From Nocardiopsis kunsanensis DSM 44524 (GTDB taxonomy: Bacteria; Actinomycetota; Actinomycetes; Streptosporangiales; Streptosporangiaceae): a stretch of 64,000 bases of DNA. A program made the position numbers and the translations under genes. The notes beneath the pieces were generated by a model, which had not been told where the DNA came from, made no database searches, and was given only the letters and a program-made list of their open reading frames with translations. Below, in pieces: positions 16,410-25,845 of the stretch. The DNA is taken from contig NZ_ANAY01000002.1 in NCBI RefSeq assembly GCF_000340965.1, positions 62,001-126,000 of the forward strand. The letters are read 5' to 3'. Within the stretch, counting starts at the first letter, position 1. The number at the start of each line of letters is the position of its first letter.

Positions 16410-17722
16410 TGGTGCGCCTTCGCAGCCTGGAAGCCCAGCTCCAGGTCGGCCTTGAGGTCGTCCAGGTTCTCCAACCCGACGGCCAGCCGGACCAGGCCCG
16501 GGGTCACACCGGCTGCTGCCAGTTCCTCGGGGGCCATCTGGCTGTGCGTGGTGCTGGCCGGGTGGACGATGAGGCTGCGCACGTCACCGATGTTGACCAG
16601 CTGGCTGAACAGGTCGGTTCCGTCCACGAAGGCCCGTCCGGCCTCGGTCCCGCCGCGCAGGTCGAAGGAGACGACGGCACCCGCGCCCTTCGGCAGGTAG
16701 GTGCGTGCCTGCTCGTTGAAGGGGCTGGACTCCAGGCCCGCGTAGTAGACCTTCTCGACCTCGTCCCGCGACTCCAGCCACTCGGCGAGCGCCTGGGTGT
16801 TGGTGACGTGGCGCTCCATCCGCAGGGACAGTGTCTCGATGCCCTGGAGGATGAGGAAGCTGTTGAACGGGGCGATGGCCGCGCCGGTGTCGCGCAGCAG
16901 CTGCACACGGAGCTTCGTGGCGTAGGCGCCCGGGCCCAGGGCCTCCCAGTACTTGAGGCCGTTGTAGCTGGGGTCCGGCTCGACGAGGCCGGGGAAACGC
17001 TCACCGTGGGCGCCGAAGTCGAAGGTGCCCCCGTCCACGACCACACCGGCGACGGTGGTGCCGTGGCCGCCCAGGTACTTGGTCGCCGAGTGCACGACGA
17101 TGTCGGCGCCGTGCTCGATGGGCCGCAGCAGGTAGGGGGTGGGCACGGTGTTGTCGACGATGAGCGGTACACCCTCGGCGTGCGCGGTGTCGGCGATGGC
17201 ACGCACGTCCAGGACGTTGCCGCCGGGGTTGGCCAGCGATTCGGCGAAGTACATCTTCGTCTCGGGGCGGGTGGCCGAACGCCAGGACTCGGGGTCGGCC
17301 TGGTCCTCGACGAAGCTCACCTCGATACCGAGTTTGGGCAGCGTGTAGCGGAACAGGTTGTAGGTACCGCCGTAGAGGAGGGGGCTGGCGACCACGTGGT
17401 CGCCCGCACCTGCGAGGTTGAGGACGGCGGCGGTGGTGGAGGCCGAACCGGAGGCGAAGGCCACCGCTGCTACACCGCCCTCCAGGGCGGCCACACGCTG
17501 CTCCAGGACGTCCTGGGTGGGGTTCATGATCCGCGTGTAGATGTTGCCCGGTTCGGAGAGGTTGAACAGGTCGGCGCCGTGCTGGGTGTCACGGAAGACG
17601 TAGGAGGTCGTCTGGTAGATGGGGGTGGCACGGGCGTTGGTGGCCGGGTCCGGCTGTGCCCCCGCGTGGATCTGCCGGGTCTCGAAGGACCAGTGCTGCT
17701 CGGGTGTGGAGTCGGCGGTCAT
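16406..17722 (-). CDS. metY: O-acetylhomoserine sulfhydrylase
   Basis: A 438-residue Cys/Met-metabolism PLP enzyme beginning [20 protein letters not shown]. It has the N-terminal [10 protein letters not shown], the conserved [17 protein letters not shown], the PLP-binding lysine in [12 protein letters not shown], and the C-terminal [15 protein letters not shown] typical of MetY. It condenses O-acetylhomoserine with sulfide to give homocysteine. ATG start with GAGG 6-8 nt upstream. It is first in the metY-metX operon, whose product pair performs direct sulfhydrylation. Confidence 0.95.
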   Translation of the reverse strand: MTADSTPEQHWSFETRQIHAGAQPDPATNARATPIYQTTSYVFRDTQHGADLFNLSEPGNIYTRIMNPTQDVLEQRVAALEGGVAAVAFASGSASTTAAVLNLAGAGDHVVASPLLYGGTYNLFRYTLPKLGIEVSFVEDQADPESWRSATRPETKMYFAESLANPGGNVLDVRAIADTAHAEGVPLIVDNTVPTPYLLRPIEHGADIVVHSATKYLGGHGTTVAGVVVDGGTFDFGAHGERFPGLVEPDPSYNGLKYWEALGPGAYATKLRVQLLRDTGAAIAPFNSFLILQGIETLSLRMERHVTNTQALAEWLESRDEVEKVYYAGLESSPFNEQARTYLPKGAGAVVSFDLRGGTEAGRAFVDGTDLFSQLVNIGDVRSLIVHPASTTHSQMAPEELAAAGVTPGLVRLAVGLENLDDLKADLELGFQAAKAHQ

Positions 17723-17752
17723 GACTCAACCTCTGTCTGGGTTTCAGATCGG

Positions 17753-17788
17753 AAAAACAGGGATTTGGACGGGCGGGCCCTGCCGCCC
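17753..17788 (-). terminator. Possible attenuator hairpin in the metY leader
   Basis: On the minus strand GGGCGG (17783-17788 complement) can pair with CCGCCC (17771-17776 complement), followed about 13 nt later by a run of five T (17753-17757). The gap between stem and T run is long for an intrinsic terminator. Its position just after the small leader frame and before metY is what makes it interesting. Confidence 0.3.
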
Positions 17789-17797
17789 GGCGATGCA

Positions 17798-17866
17798 TCA
17801 GGACCCGCAGAACACGACGGCCGCACGAGGGTGGTCCACGGGAGGCCGTCGGTAGAGCGCGATCAT
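17798..17866 (-). CDS. Possible 22-residue leader peptide upstream of metY
   Basis: An ATG at 17866 opens a short frame MIALYRRPPVDHPR... ending VVFCGS and a TGA at 17798-17800. The late Cys codon just before the stop, and a stem with T-run downstream, resemble cysteine-responsive attenuation leaders known upstream of sulfur-metabolism genes in actinobacteria. No SAM riboswitch sequence was seen. The size is too small for certainty. Confidence 0.3.
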   Translation of the reverse strand: MIALYRRPPVDHPRAAVVFCGS

Positions 17867-17985
17867 GGGCCGAGATTAACACCCTGTATCAACACGTGAC
17901 CAGCGCTTCTCACATGTTGGGCATTCCGGGCGCGTCCGGGACCTGCACCGCACCTCCGTTCCCACCGGGCGAACCAACAGAAGAA

Positions 17986-18015
17986 GGGGCACGGACACCG
18001 GTGTGTCCGCGCCCC
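17986..18015 (-). terminator. Strong terminator downstream of pckG
   Basis: A 13-bp stem with one mismatch (17986-17998 against 18003-18015, GGGGC.CGGACAC) followed on the minus strand by a T-rich stretch (TTCTTCTGTT). A second, shorter palindrome, GGCGGGCCCGCC at 18046-18057, with five T after it (18039-18043 complement), lies between it and the pckG stop. Confidence 0.75.
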
Positions 18016-18063
18016 TCCATGGCCGGCCCGTCGCGCGGAAAAAGGGGCGGGCCCGCCTGTGTC

Positions 18064-19884
18064 CTACTGCCCGAGACGGTTCAGCAGGGCGTGGTACTCG
18101 TCCCAGAGCTCGTTCGGGAGCTGGTCGCCGAAGGTCTTGAAGAACTCGGGGACCAGGGCGGCCTCCTGCTTCCAGACCTCGGGGTCCACGTCGAGGACGA
18201 ACTCCATGTCCTCCTGGGAGAGGTCCAGGCCCTCGGTGTCGATGCCGTCGGCGACCGGGACACGGCCGATCGGGGTGTCGACGGCCTCCGCACGGCCCTC
18301 GAGGCGCTCGACGATCCACTTGATGACACGGCTGTTCTCACCGAAGCCGGGCCAGACGATGCGGCCGTCGTCGTCCTTCTTGAACCAGTTGACGTAGAAG
18401 ATCGTCGGCAACTTCGCGGCGTCGGCCTTGCGCCCGATCCTGAGCCAGTGGGCGAAGTAGTCGCCCATGTTGTAGCCGCAGAAGGGCAGCATCGCGAAGG
18501 GGTCGCGGCGCAGCTCGCCGACGGAACCCTCCTGCGCAGCGGTCTTCTCCGAGGAGACGTTGGCGCCCAGGTAGACACCCTGCTGCCAGCTGAAGGACTC
18601 GGTCACCAGCGGCACGGCCGTGGCGCGGCGGCCGCCGAAGAGGATCGCCGAGATCGGCACGCCCGCGGGGTCCTCCCACTCGGGTGCGATCGTCGGCGCC
18701 TGCCCGGCCGGGGTGGTGAAACGGGAGTTGGGATGGGCGGCGGGCTCGCCGGAACCCGGTGCCCAGGGGCGGCCCTTCCAGTCGGTGAGTCCGGCCGGCG
18801 GCTCCTCGGTCAGGCCCTCCCACCACACGTCCCCGTCGTCGGTGAGGGCGACGTTGGTGAAGATGCTGTTGCCCCAGAGGGTCTCGACCGCGTTGGCGTT
18901 GGTCTTGGCCCCGGTGCCGGGCGCGACACCGAAGAAACCGGCCTCGGGGTTGATGGCGCGGAGCTGCCCTTGCTCGTCGAAACGCATCCAGGCGATGTCG
19001 TCACCGACGGTCTCGACCTTCCAACCCGGGATGGTGGGCTGGAGCATGGCGAGGTTGGTCTTGCCGCAGGCGCTCGGGAACGCGGCCGCGACGTAGTGCG
19101 ACCGGCCCTCGGGCGAGGTGACCTTGAGGATCAGCATGTGCTCGGCGAGCCAGCCCTCGTCCCGGGCCATCACCGAGGCGATACGCAGCGCGTAGCACTT
19201 CTTGCCGAGCAGGGCGTTGCCGCCGTAGCCGGATCCGTAGGACCAGATCTCGCGGGTCTCGGGGAAGTGCGAGATGTACTTCGTGGGGTTGCAGGGCCAC
19301 GGCACGTCCTGCTGACCGGGCTCGAGCGGGGCGCCCACGGAGTGCACGGCCTTGACGAAGTCGCCGCGCTCCTCGATCAGGCGCAGGGCCTCCGAGCCCA
19401 TGCGGGCCATGACGCGCATCGAGACCACGACGTAGGGGGAGTCGGTGATCTCCACACCGAGCTGGGAGATGGCGCCGCCCAGGGGGCCCATGCAGAACGG
19501 GACGACGTACATCGTGCGTCCTCGCATGGCGCCCTTGAAGACCTCGCCGAAGGTGGCGCGCATCTCGTCCGGAGCGACCCAGTTGTTCGTGGGGCCGGCG
19601 TCCTCCTTGCGCTCGGAGCAGATGAAGGTGCGGTCCTCCACGCGGGCGACGTCGCTCGGGTCGGAGGTGGCGTAGAAGCTGTTGGGTCGTTTCTCCGGAT
19701 TCAGGCGTTTGAAGGTGCCCTGCTCGACCAGCAGGTCGGTGAGCCGGGTCCACTCCTCCTCGGAACCGTCACACCACACGACCTCGTCGGGCTGGGTGAG
19801 TTCGGCGATCTCCCGAACCCACGTAACGAGTTCCTCGTGTTCGGTCGGGACGGCCCCTACATCGGTCCCCACGTCAGCAGTCAC
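18064..19884 (-). CDS. pckG: Phosphoenolpyruvate carboxykinase (GTP)
   Basis: A 606-residue GTP-type PEPCK. GTG start at 19884 with GAGGAG 6 nt upstream; the longer open frame before it is not protein-like. Motifs: [20 protein letters not shown], the P-loop [13 protein letters not shown], the metal/GTP-binding [13 protein letters not shown], and [20 protein letters not shown] near the C-terminus. It converts oxaloacetate plus GTP to PEP and CO2 for gluconeogenesis. Two overlapping DasR-like palindromes lie 64-92 nt upstream of its start. Confidence 0.96.
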   Translation of the reverse strand: MTADVGTDVGAVPTEHEELVTWVREIAELTQPDEVVWCDGSEEEWTRLTDLLVEQGTFKRLNPEKRPNSFYATSDPSDVARVEDRTFICSERKEDAGPTNNWVAPDEMRATFGEVFKGAMRGRTMYVVPFCMGPLGGAISQLGVEITDSPYVVVSMRVMARMGSEALRLIEERGDFVKAVHSVGAPLEPGQQDVPWPCNPTKYISHFPETREIWSYGSGYGGNALLGKKCYALRIASVMARDEGWLAEHMLILKVTSPEGRSHYVAAAFPSACGKTNLAMLQPTIPGWKVETVGDDIAWMRFDEQGQLRAINPEAGFFGVAPGTGAKTNANAVETLWGNSIFTNVALTDDGDVWWEGLTEEPPAGLTDWKGRPWAPGSGEPAAHPNSRFTTPAGQAPTIAPEWEDPAGVPISAILFGGRRATAVPLVTESFSWQQGVYLGANVSSEKTAAQEGSVGELRRDPFAMLPFCGYNMGDYFAHWLRIGRKADAAKLPTIFYVNWFKKDDDGRIVWPGFGENSRVIKWIVERLEGRAEAVDTPIGRVPVADGIDTEGLDLSQEDMEFVLDVDPEVWKQEAALVPEFFKTFGDQLPNELWDEYHALLNRLGQ

Positions 19885-19947
19885 AGCGGCTCCTCTTTGA
19901 ATGACGAGATCCCTCGCATGATGAACGACGATCCAGCGCAGTGACCA

Positions 19948-19976
19948 ATTGGTATAGGCCAATGGTCTACAGCAGT
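19948..19976. promoter_or_regulatory. Two overlapping DasR-like operator sites upstream of pckG
   Basis: ATTGGTATAGGCCAAT (19948-19963) is a near palindrome, and AATGGTCTACAGCAGT (19961-19976) overlaps it; each matches 12 of 16 positions of the Streptomyces dre motif ACTGGTCTAGACCACT. DasR (GntR/HutC family) senses amino-sugar phosphates. The rest of the 347-bp stretch between 19885 and 20231 holds no gene that I can support. Confidence 0.4.
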
Positions 19977-20231
19977 CCGGGTGGCGCTCCGGAACCCGCA
20001 GCACAGCAGGGGGTTCGAGGGTTCATGTGGGAACCGGGAACACATCTTCACAGGCACCACCGCGGAGCTGCTCGGAACATCTTTCCCCTGCACTGCGGGG
20101 GATCGCCCCATCAGCACCGATAGACCGTGCTGTTGGTCACACAACGATCACGGTCGGCCGTGCGTGCGGACTAGACCTCTGCCCGTCATCAGGCTGAACT
20201 TCCTGGAACGACGAGCACGAGGCCCTTCCGG

Positions 20232-21140
20232 TCAGCGCAGGATCGCCACCGGGCCGCGTGCCCCGTGCAGGACCGAGTGGCTCACCGAGCCCAGCAGGAG
20301 GCCCCGGAAGCCCCCGCGTCCACGGGAGCCCACCACCACGAGATCGGCCGGTGTGGCCTCCTCCAGCAGCGCCACGACCGGATGCGAACGCACCACACGC
20401 CGCGAGACCACCACCCCCGGATGGGCCCGTGACGGTTCGTGGAGCTCCTCCTCCAGGGCCTGGCGGGCCGCCTCGGCGGCCGTGGCGTCGTCGAAGAGTT
20501 CCGGGGGGATCGGACCCGTGGCCGCGGCGAAGGCCACCAACGGCTGCCAGGCGCTCACCGCGACCAGTTCCGCGCCGGCGAACCCGGCCTGCCGGAAGGC
20601 GAAGGAGAGCGCACGACGGCTGGGTTCGGAGCCGTCCACCCCCACGATCACGCGGCTGCGGACCCCGTGCGCGGCGGCGTGTTCGTGCGGCAGGACCACC
20701 ACCGGGATGGGCGAGCGCGCTGCGAGCTCGATACCCACCGACCTCACGAGCGCCGCCATGACGGCGCTCAGTCCGCGCGAACCGATGACGACCACGGCCG
20801 CGCCCTCGACCTCCGTCTCGGCGAGCAGGGCGTCGACCGGGCGTTCGTGCGACAGGGTCGTACGGATCTCCAGTTCGGGGAAGAGGCGGCCCACCCAGTC
20901 GGCCGCGTAGTCCAGGAGCTTGTCGGCGCCGCCCGTCTCCTTCTCGTTCTCGTCCCAGGGTTCGGCCCGGGTGTTGCGGCCGAAGGCCCCGACCGACGCC
21001 AAGGGGCCGGCCCCCGCAACGATGCGGACCCCCAGTCCCCGCAACGAGGCCTGGTGTGCCGACCACTCCAGGGCATGGCGACTGGAGTCGCTGCCGTCCA
21101 CCCCCACGACCACCCAGCGCGTCGGGGTTGCGCCGTCCAT
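20232..21140 (-). CDS. Universal stress protein with two Usp domains
   Basis: A 302-residue tandem UspA protein. Domain 1 (about 8-150) begins WVVVGVDGSDSSRHALEWSA and ends AAVVVIGSRGLSAVMAALV; domain 2 (about 160-300) begins SRVIVGVDGSEPSRRALSFA and ends ADLVVVGSRGRGGFRGLLLGSVSHSVLHGARGP in two parts. The G-S/R-G-x(9)-G-S pattern is the ATP-binding signature, present in domain 2 and partly in domain 1. Such proteins are induced by hypoxia and starvation in actinobacteria. It is divergent from the membrane protein gene at 21434. Confidence 0.9.
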   Translation of the reverse strand: MDGATPTRWVVVGVDGSDSSRHALEWSAHQASLRGLGVRIVAGAGPLASVGAFGRNTRAEPWDENEKETGGADKLLDYAADWVGRLFPELEIRTTLSHERPVDALLAETEVEGAAVVVIGSRGLSAVMAALVRSVGIELAARSPIPVVVLPHEHAAAHGVRSRVIVGVDGSEPSRRALSFAFRQAGFAGAELVAVSAWQPLVAFAAATGPIPPELFDDATAAEAARQALEEELHEPSRAHPGVVVSRRVVRSHPVVALLEEATPADLVVVGSRGRGGFRGLLLGSVSHSVLHGARGPVAILR

Positions 21141-21433
21141 CGTGTGCGCCTTTCTGGTTCGTCCTCACGTACCCCGGAGTACACCGGTCCTCCCACGATC
21201 ATCCCGCGTGGACACACACCCGTGGATAACAGTGCCGACGCGAGTCGGGGTACACGGGTTCCGGCATCACCGGTCCGGCTCCGCCCCGCGTGCATCCGAT
21301 CGGTGCCCGCTGCGCTGGTGTAGGACGGACGGGAGGTCCCTCGGGGCCGTTCAGGACAGATCGGGACGGGAACCGGACGGCCGCCGTCGCCGTCTCAATT
21401 CCTGTGAGGGAACCGTGGACACGGGGAGCGCGA

Positions 21434-22147
21434 ATGCCGAACACGGGACAGTTGCACTGGGACCACCGGGACGGGCGGGTCGCCGCGGTGGCCGCGGCCA
21501 TCGCCTACAGCTTCTGGGTCCTGGAGATCGTCCTCCCGGGCGCGGCCGGCGAACAGGGTGCTCTGGCGACCGCCGGCTCCACTCTCCAGGTCGTCCTGGA
21601 GAACGCGCACCGCACCGCCGCGATCCTGGTGCTGGTCGCCGCGGGGCTGGGAATGGCTCTTGGGGTGCGCAGGCACGGGCGGGCCCTGACCGTGTCCTGG
21701 GTGTCGACGGCCGTCTTCGGGGCGGCCTCCCTGGCCGCGAGCCTGTTCTCCGGGCCGTGTGTGGTCTCCACGGACGTGTCCTGCGCGAGCGAGTCCCTGG
21801 CGGAGGGTGTGGCGGGTGCGAGCGTGGCGCAGGCGCTGACGGCGGTGCTCGCCGTGCTCGCGGCACTGGCCGCGGTGGTCGCCCTGGCGGTGGACCGGTG
21901 GTCGGCCGCCGACCGGGCCCGGCTCCTCGTGGTGACCGTCGCGGTCCTGCAGGTGGTCGCCGCGACGCTGGTGCTGGTCACCGCGGTCGTGGTGTACGCC
22001 TCCTCCGGCGACGGTGCGTCCGGTGTGGCCCTGGGCCTGCTGGAGCGTTTCCACCTGGTCACGCTCGCCCTGTGGCTGGTGGTTGCGGGGGTGCTCCCCG
22101 GCCCGTGGAAGAAGACCCCGGTACGCGCCCCGGCCGCCGTCCGCTGA
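21434..22147 (+). CDS. Six-helix membrane protein of unknown function
   Basis: A 237-residue protein starting MPNTGQLHWDHRDGRVAAVA, with GGGGAG upstream of the ATG. Hydrophobic helices lie near residues 15-35, 58-76, 83-105, 120-145, 153-182 and 200-218. A Cys pair (GPCVVSTDVSC) lies in the outer loop between helices 3 and 4. The overall look resembles DUF998-type proteins, but I do not recognise the family with certainty. Codon usage is typical for the genome. Confidence 0.7.
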   Translation: MPNTGQLHWDHRDGRVAAVAAAIAYSFWVLEIVLPGAAGEQGALATAGSTLQVVLENAHRTAAILVLVAAGLGMALGVRRHGRALTVSWVSTAVFGAASLAASLFSGPCVVSTDVSCASESLAEGVAGASVAQALTAVLAVLAALAAVVALAVDRWSAADRARLLVVTVAVLQVVAATLVLVTAVVVYASSGDGASGVALGLLERFHLVTLALWLVVAGVLPGPWKKTPVRAPAAVR

Positions 22148-22250
22148 CGCCGGGGCGCCCTCCGCCGGTGCCGTCGCCTCCGACCGTGCGCCCGGGTGTA
22201 CCGGTGTACGGGCCGCGCGAACCGTCCCGGATACGCGCGGCGCGTTCGGA

Positions 22251-24416
22251 TCAGGCGAGTTCTTCGGGCAGTGCGCGGGCGTGCACCACGTGCAGGGTGC
22301 TGACGGCACGGGTCAGCACCACGTACAGGCGGTTGCGTCCGCGGGCCTCGGCGTCGACGATCGCCGCGGGTTCGGCGACCACGACCGCGTCGAACTCCAG
22401 GCCCTTGGCCAGGCTCGCGGGCACACCCACCAGGCGTGCGGAGTCGGGTTCCGTCCCGTCGTCACCGAGCACCGGGACCCCGAGGCCGCGTTCGGCAAGA
22501 GCCGCGCACATGCCCGGCAGGTCCGCGTCGGCGGCGATGAGACCGACCGAGCCCTGGCCCGTCAGGGCGGTACGGCACGCGTCGGCGACGGCGTCGGGAA
22601 GACCGTCGCCCGCCGCTGTGATCCGCAGTGCGCCGGGGGCACGGCGTACCGCCACCGGGGCACCCAGCCCCGGTGCGATCGAGGGGAGCAGTCGGGCCGC
22701 GAAGTCGATGATCTGCGCGGGCACGCGGTAGCCCCGGTCGAGCACGCTCAGGTGTCCGGTGGGCCTGCCCATGTGTTCCAGGAGTGTGGACCAGTTCCTC
22801 GTGGCCCCGGGCGAGGTCCCCTGGGCGACGTCGCCCAGGACGGTGAAGGACCCGCCGGCGCCCCGGCGTCCCACGGCTCGGCACTGCATGGGGCTCAGGT
22901 CCTGTGCCTCGTCCACGACGATGTGCCCGAGCCCTTCGCGGCGCTCGATGAGCGCGGCGGCCTCGTCGACGAGTACCAGGTCCTCGCGGGACCACCGCGC
23001 CGACTTGGGTCCGCGCGGCCGTCCGGGCAGGGGCAGCAACGCCTGTTCCCCGGGGGTGAGGATCCCGTCGGCGGCCCGGGCCAGCCGCTCGCGGTCGGTG
23101 AGCAGCTTCAGGACGAGCTCGAGCGGGCCGGTCCTGGGCCACATCGCGGTGACGGCCCGGCGCACGGCCGGGTCGCGGCGCACCCGCTCGTGGGTGCGGT
23201 CGTCGCAGGTGTGGCCGGCCCCCTCCATCAGGGTCAGGATCGTGTGTGCGATGCGGTGGGAGAGCAGCTCGCGCCCGGAGCCGTAGGTGACACCGCGCCC
23301 GGCGAGCTCGTCCGCCAACGGACGCAGGTCTTCGGGGTACAGGCGCCACCGCCGCGCCCCCTCGCGCACCATGACGGTCTCCTCGGGGGCGCGCAGGCGC
23401 GACCACAGGTCCCGGCGCAGTACCTCGGCCATGCGTGCTTCCCCCTTGATCCGTGCGGCCTCGGGGGTCTCCACACGGCGTACCCACCCGGTGTTCGGGC
23501 GGGAGCGTTCGGGCAGTCCGGCCTCGAGCATCTCCTCGACGGTGGTCTGGCCGACGTCGACCTCGCCGAGCGCCGGAAGCACGTTGCGGATGTAGGACAG
23601 GAACGACCGGTTGGGGCCCACGATCGACACACCGGTGCGGGACAGGCGCGCGCGTTCGGTGTACAGCAGGTAGGCCACGCGGTGCAGCCCCACGGCGGTC
23701 TTGCCGGTGCCGGGGGCGCCCTGCACGCACAGGGTCGTGGCCAGTGGCGCTCGCACGAGGTCGTCCTGCTCGGGCTGGATGGTGGCGACGATGTCGCGCA
23801 TGGGTCCGGAGCGGGGCCGTTCGATCTCGGCGGCGAGCAGGCCGTCGGTGCGCTCCCGCGCTTCGGCCCCGCCTGCGGCCAGGGGTTCGTCCTCGTAGGC
23901 GGTGAGCACGGCCTCGGAGGTCTCCGGCCCGGTGGGAACGGTCGTGAAGCCGTACCTGCGCCGGGAGAGCACCCGCATCCGGTCGCTCGCGGTGGCCCGG
24001 TAGTAGGCGATGCTGATGGGGGCGCGCCAGTCCAGGACCATGGGGCGCCCGTCGGGGTCGTGGACGTGGCGGCGTCCGATGTGCACCCGGTCGGATCCCT
24101 CGGAGCGCTCCCGGGGGTCCTCGTCCCCGAGGAAGACGGTGCCGGGGTCGAAGTCCAGGCGCCCGAAGAACAGGGGCGCGTCGGGGATGTCGGAGAGGTC
24201 GGCCAGGCGGCGCAGCCGGTTCCGGAAGACCGCCTCGTCGTTGAACTCGTCCTTGGCGTGGCCGCTCATCATCAGCGTCGTGGCGGCGACGTCGTCGCGC
24301 ATCGTACGGAGGGCGCGGCGGGCGGCGGCCAGGTGGGCGCGCTCGGCGAGGACCTCGGGGTCGGCGGGCGGCCCCTCCTCGGACGCGGCGGCGTGTGCGG
24401 GATCGGTGGTACTCAT
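22251..24416 (-). CDS. helD: HelD/HelR-type RNA polymerase recycling ATPase
   Basis: A 721-residue UvrD-like superfamily 1 protein. N-terminal coiled region (about 20-60, LAERAHLAAARRALRTMRDD), then GRRHVHDPDGRPMVLDWRAP, Walker A GAPGTGKTAVGLHRVAYLLY, VGPNRSFLSYI, Walker B VVDEAQDLSPMQ, and C-terminal KGLEFDAVVV and YVVLTRAVSTLHVVHA. HelD binds RNA polymerase, pries it off DNA and in actinobacteria (HelR) can give tolerance to rifamycins. No rifamycin-associated inverted repeat was noticed upstream. Likely transcribed on its own. Confidence 0.9.
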   Translation of the reverse strand: MSTTDPAHAAASEEGPPADPEVLAERAHLAAARRALRTMRDDVAATTLMMSGHAKDEFNDEAVFRNRLRRLADLSDIPDAPLFFGRLDFDPGTVFLGDEDPRERSEGSDRVHIGRRHVHDPDGRPMVLDWRAPISIAYYRATASDRMRVLSRRRYGFTTVPTGPETSEAVLTAYEDEPLAAGGAEARERTDGLLAAEIERPRSGPMRDIVATIQPEQDDLVRAPLATTLCVQGAPGTGKTAVGLHRVAYLLYTERARLSRTGVSIVGPNRSFLSYIRNVLPALGEVDVGQTTVEEMLEAGLPERSRPNTGWVRRVETPEAARIKGEARMAEVLRRDLWSRLRAPEETVMVREGARRWRLYPEDLRPLADELAGRGVTYGSGRELLSHRIAHTILTLMEGAGHTCDDRTHERVRRDPAVRRAVTAMWPRTGPLELVLKLLTDRERLARAADGILTPGEQALLPLPGRPRGPKSARWSREDLVLVDEAAALIERREGLGHIVVDEAQDLSPMQCRAVGRRGAGGSFTVLGDVAQGTSPGATRNWSTLLEHMGRPTGHLSVLDRGYRVPAQIIDFAARLLPSIAPGLGAPVAVRRAPGALRITAAGDGLPDAVADACRTALTGQGSVGLIAADADLPGMCAALAERGLGVPVLGDDGTEPDSARLVGVPASLAKGLEFDAVVVAEPAAIVDAEARGRNRLYVVLTRAVSTLHVVHARALPEELA

Positions 24417-24609
24417 GGGCGGCCTCGGAGGGTCGGCGGGACGGTGGACGCGCCGGCTCGCGCGCGGGTCCCGCCCCGGTCGCCGCAGGGGCCCGGTTCG
24501 TTCCGATCGTCAGAGCGCACAGCACCCGGTAGGGGTGGCCGGAGAGGAGCCGCCCACTCTACCCGGCCGCAGGCCGCAGGAGGGCTTGTTCGTGGAAGGT
24601 GGTCCTGTC

Positions 24610-25554
24610 CTAGGTCTTCCGCAGCCGCACCCTGCGCACCCTGTGGTCGCCGCCCTTGTAGAGCACGAGGGTGGCCCTGCCGCGGGTGGGTTGGATGTTC
24701 TCGACCAGGTTGACCTCGTTGATGGTGCGCCAGGTTTTCGAGGCGAACTCCAACGCCTCGTCCTCGGGGGTGGTCGTGGCCATGTGGTGGAAGTAGGACC
24801 GCGGGTCGGAGAAAGCGGTGCGGCGTAGTTCCAGGAACCGGTCGAGGTACCAGTTGCGGATGTTGCCGACCTTGGCGTCGACGTAGATGGAGAAGTCGAA
24901 GAAGTCGGCCACGGCCAGGCGCCCGGCGGTGGCGGGCTGGAGCACGTTGATGCCCTCGACGATGAGTATGTCGGGCCGGTGGACCGTCTGGCGTTCCTCC
25001 GGGATGACGTCGTAGTGCAGGTGGGAGTAGACGGGGATGTCGAGTCGCTCGGCGCCGGCCTTCATCTCCGAGACGAAACGGACGAGGGAACGCCGGTCGT
25101 AGCTCTCCGGAAACCCCTTGCGGCGCATGAGACCGCGTGCCTGCAGTACGGAGTTGGGGTGCAGGAAGTTGTCGGTACTGACGAGTTCGACGTGGGGATG
25201 GTTGGGCCACTGCGCGAGCAGTGAACGCAACAGTCGGGCCGTGGTGGACTTGCCGACGGCGACGCTGCCGGCCACGCCGATGACGAACGGCGCCGGGCGG
25301 TCGGTCTCCCCCAGGAAGTCACGCACGGCGGCGTGTCGTTGCTGGGTGGCGCCGACGTAGAGGTTGAGCAGGCGCGACAGCGGCAGGTAGATGTCGCGCA
25401 CGTCCTCCAGTGACGTGGGGTCGGTCGTCCCGCGCAGTTCGGCGAGATCGGCCTCGGTCAGGGACAGCGGCGTGGAGGCACGGAGGGCCGCCCAGGCGTC
25501 CCGGTCCAGTTCCACGTACGGCGAGGAGAAGCCGTTCTTCGTCGCGTGAGACAC
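24610..25554 (-). CDS. coaA: Type I pantothenate kinase
   Basis: A 314-residue bacterial type I PanK. GTG start at 25554 ([21 protein letters not shown]). P-loop [53 protein letters not shown], and VEGINVLQ are all conserved. It phosphorylates pantothenate, the first step to coenzyme A, and is normally feedback-inhibited by CoA. Length is standard. It is divergent from glmS across a 291-bp region with DasR-like palindromes nearer glmS. Confidence 0.95.
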   Translation of the reverse strand: MSHATKNGFSSPYVELDRDAWAALRASTPLSLTEADLAELRGTTDPTSLEDVRDIYLPLSRLLNLYVGATQQRHAAVRDFLGETDRPAPFVIGVAGSVAVGKSTTARLLRSLLAQWPNHPHVELVSTDNFLHPNSVLQARGLMRRKGFPESYDRRSLVRFVSEMKAGAERLDIPVYSHLHYDVIPEERQTVHRPDILIVEGINVLQPATAGRLAVADFFDFSIYVDAKVGNIRNWYLDRFLELRRTAFSDPRSYFHHMATTTPEDEALEFASKTWRTINEVNLVENIQPTRGRATLVLYKGGDHRVRRVRLRKT

Positions 25555-25755
25555 GGTTGCCAACCTTAGGGTCTGTTCGACGGGGCCCCGGCGCCCGACC
25601 CCCGGGAAAGACCGCAACGACAGATCAACGTGTCCGAAACCACACGCCCACCGGGGGTCGGGAAAGTTTTTTCGGGGGCGGTGGGGAGGCCAGGAGCGCA
25701 CGCACTCGGTCGTCCCGCACCTGCCCCACCTGCGTGGCATACCTTCCATACACCA

Positions 25756-25803
25756 AATGGTCTATACCGCTACCTGCCAAAACACCGACTGGTATGGACG
25801 ACT
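25756..25803. promoter_or_regulatory. Pair of DasR-like operators upstream of glmS
   Basis: AATGGTCTATACCGCT (25756-25771) and ACTGGTATGGACGACT (25788-25803) each match 13 of 16 positions of the dre motif ACTGGTCTAGACCACT. Their starts are 32 nt apart, three helical turns. They lie 43-90 nt before the glmS start codon, overlapping or just upstream of the expected promoter. A GlcNAc-phosphate sensing repressor acting on glucosamine-6-phosphate synthesis would make physiological sense. Confidence 0.5.
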
Positions 25804-25832
25804 GGTTGGTCGATCCGACGCTCTCGCTCACT

Positions 25833-25845
25833 TACGCTGACCCCC
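25833..25845 (+). promoter_or_regulatory. Probable -10 element of a leaderless glmS transcript
   Basis: TACGCT at 25833-25838 is followed by 7 nt and then the ATG; no Shine-Dalgarno sequence precedes the ATG. This spacing puts the transcription start on the initiator codon. No good -35 hexamer is evident. Confidence 0.4.

Noticed and set aside
17723-17985. SAM riboswitch upstream of metY
   Set aside because: I looked for the conserved SAM-I and SAM-IV core words and did not see them.
24417-24609. Rifamycin-associated element upstream of helD
   Set aside because: No long inverted repeat of that type is visible in this region.
25630-25845. Longer N-terminus for glmS
   Set aside because: The catalytic Cys must be residue 2 after Met; upstream residues are not conserved and overlap the promoter region.
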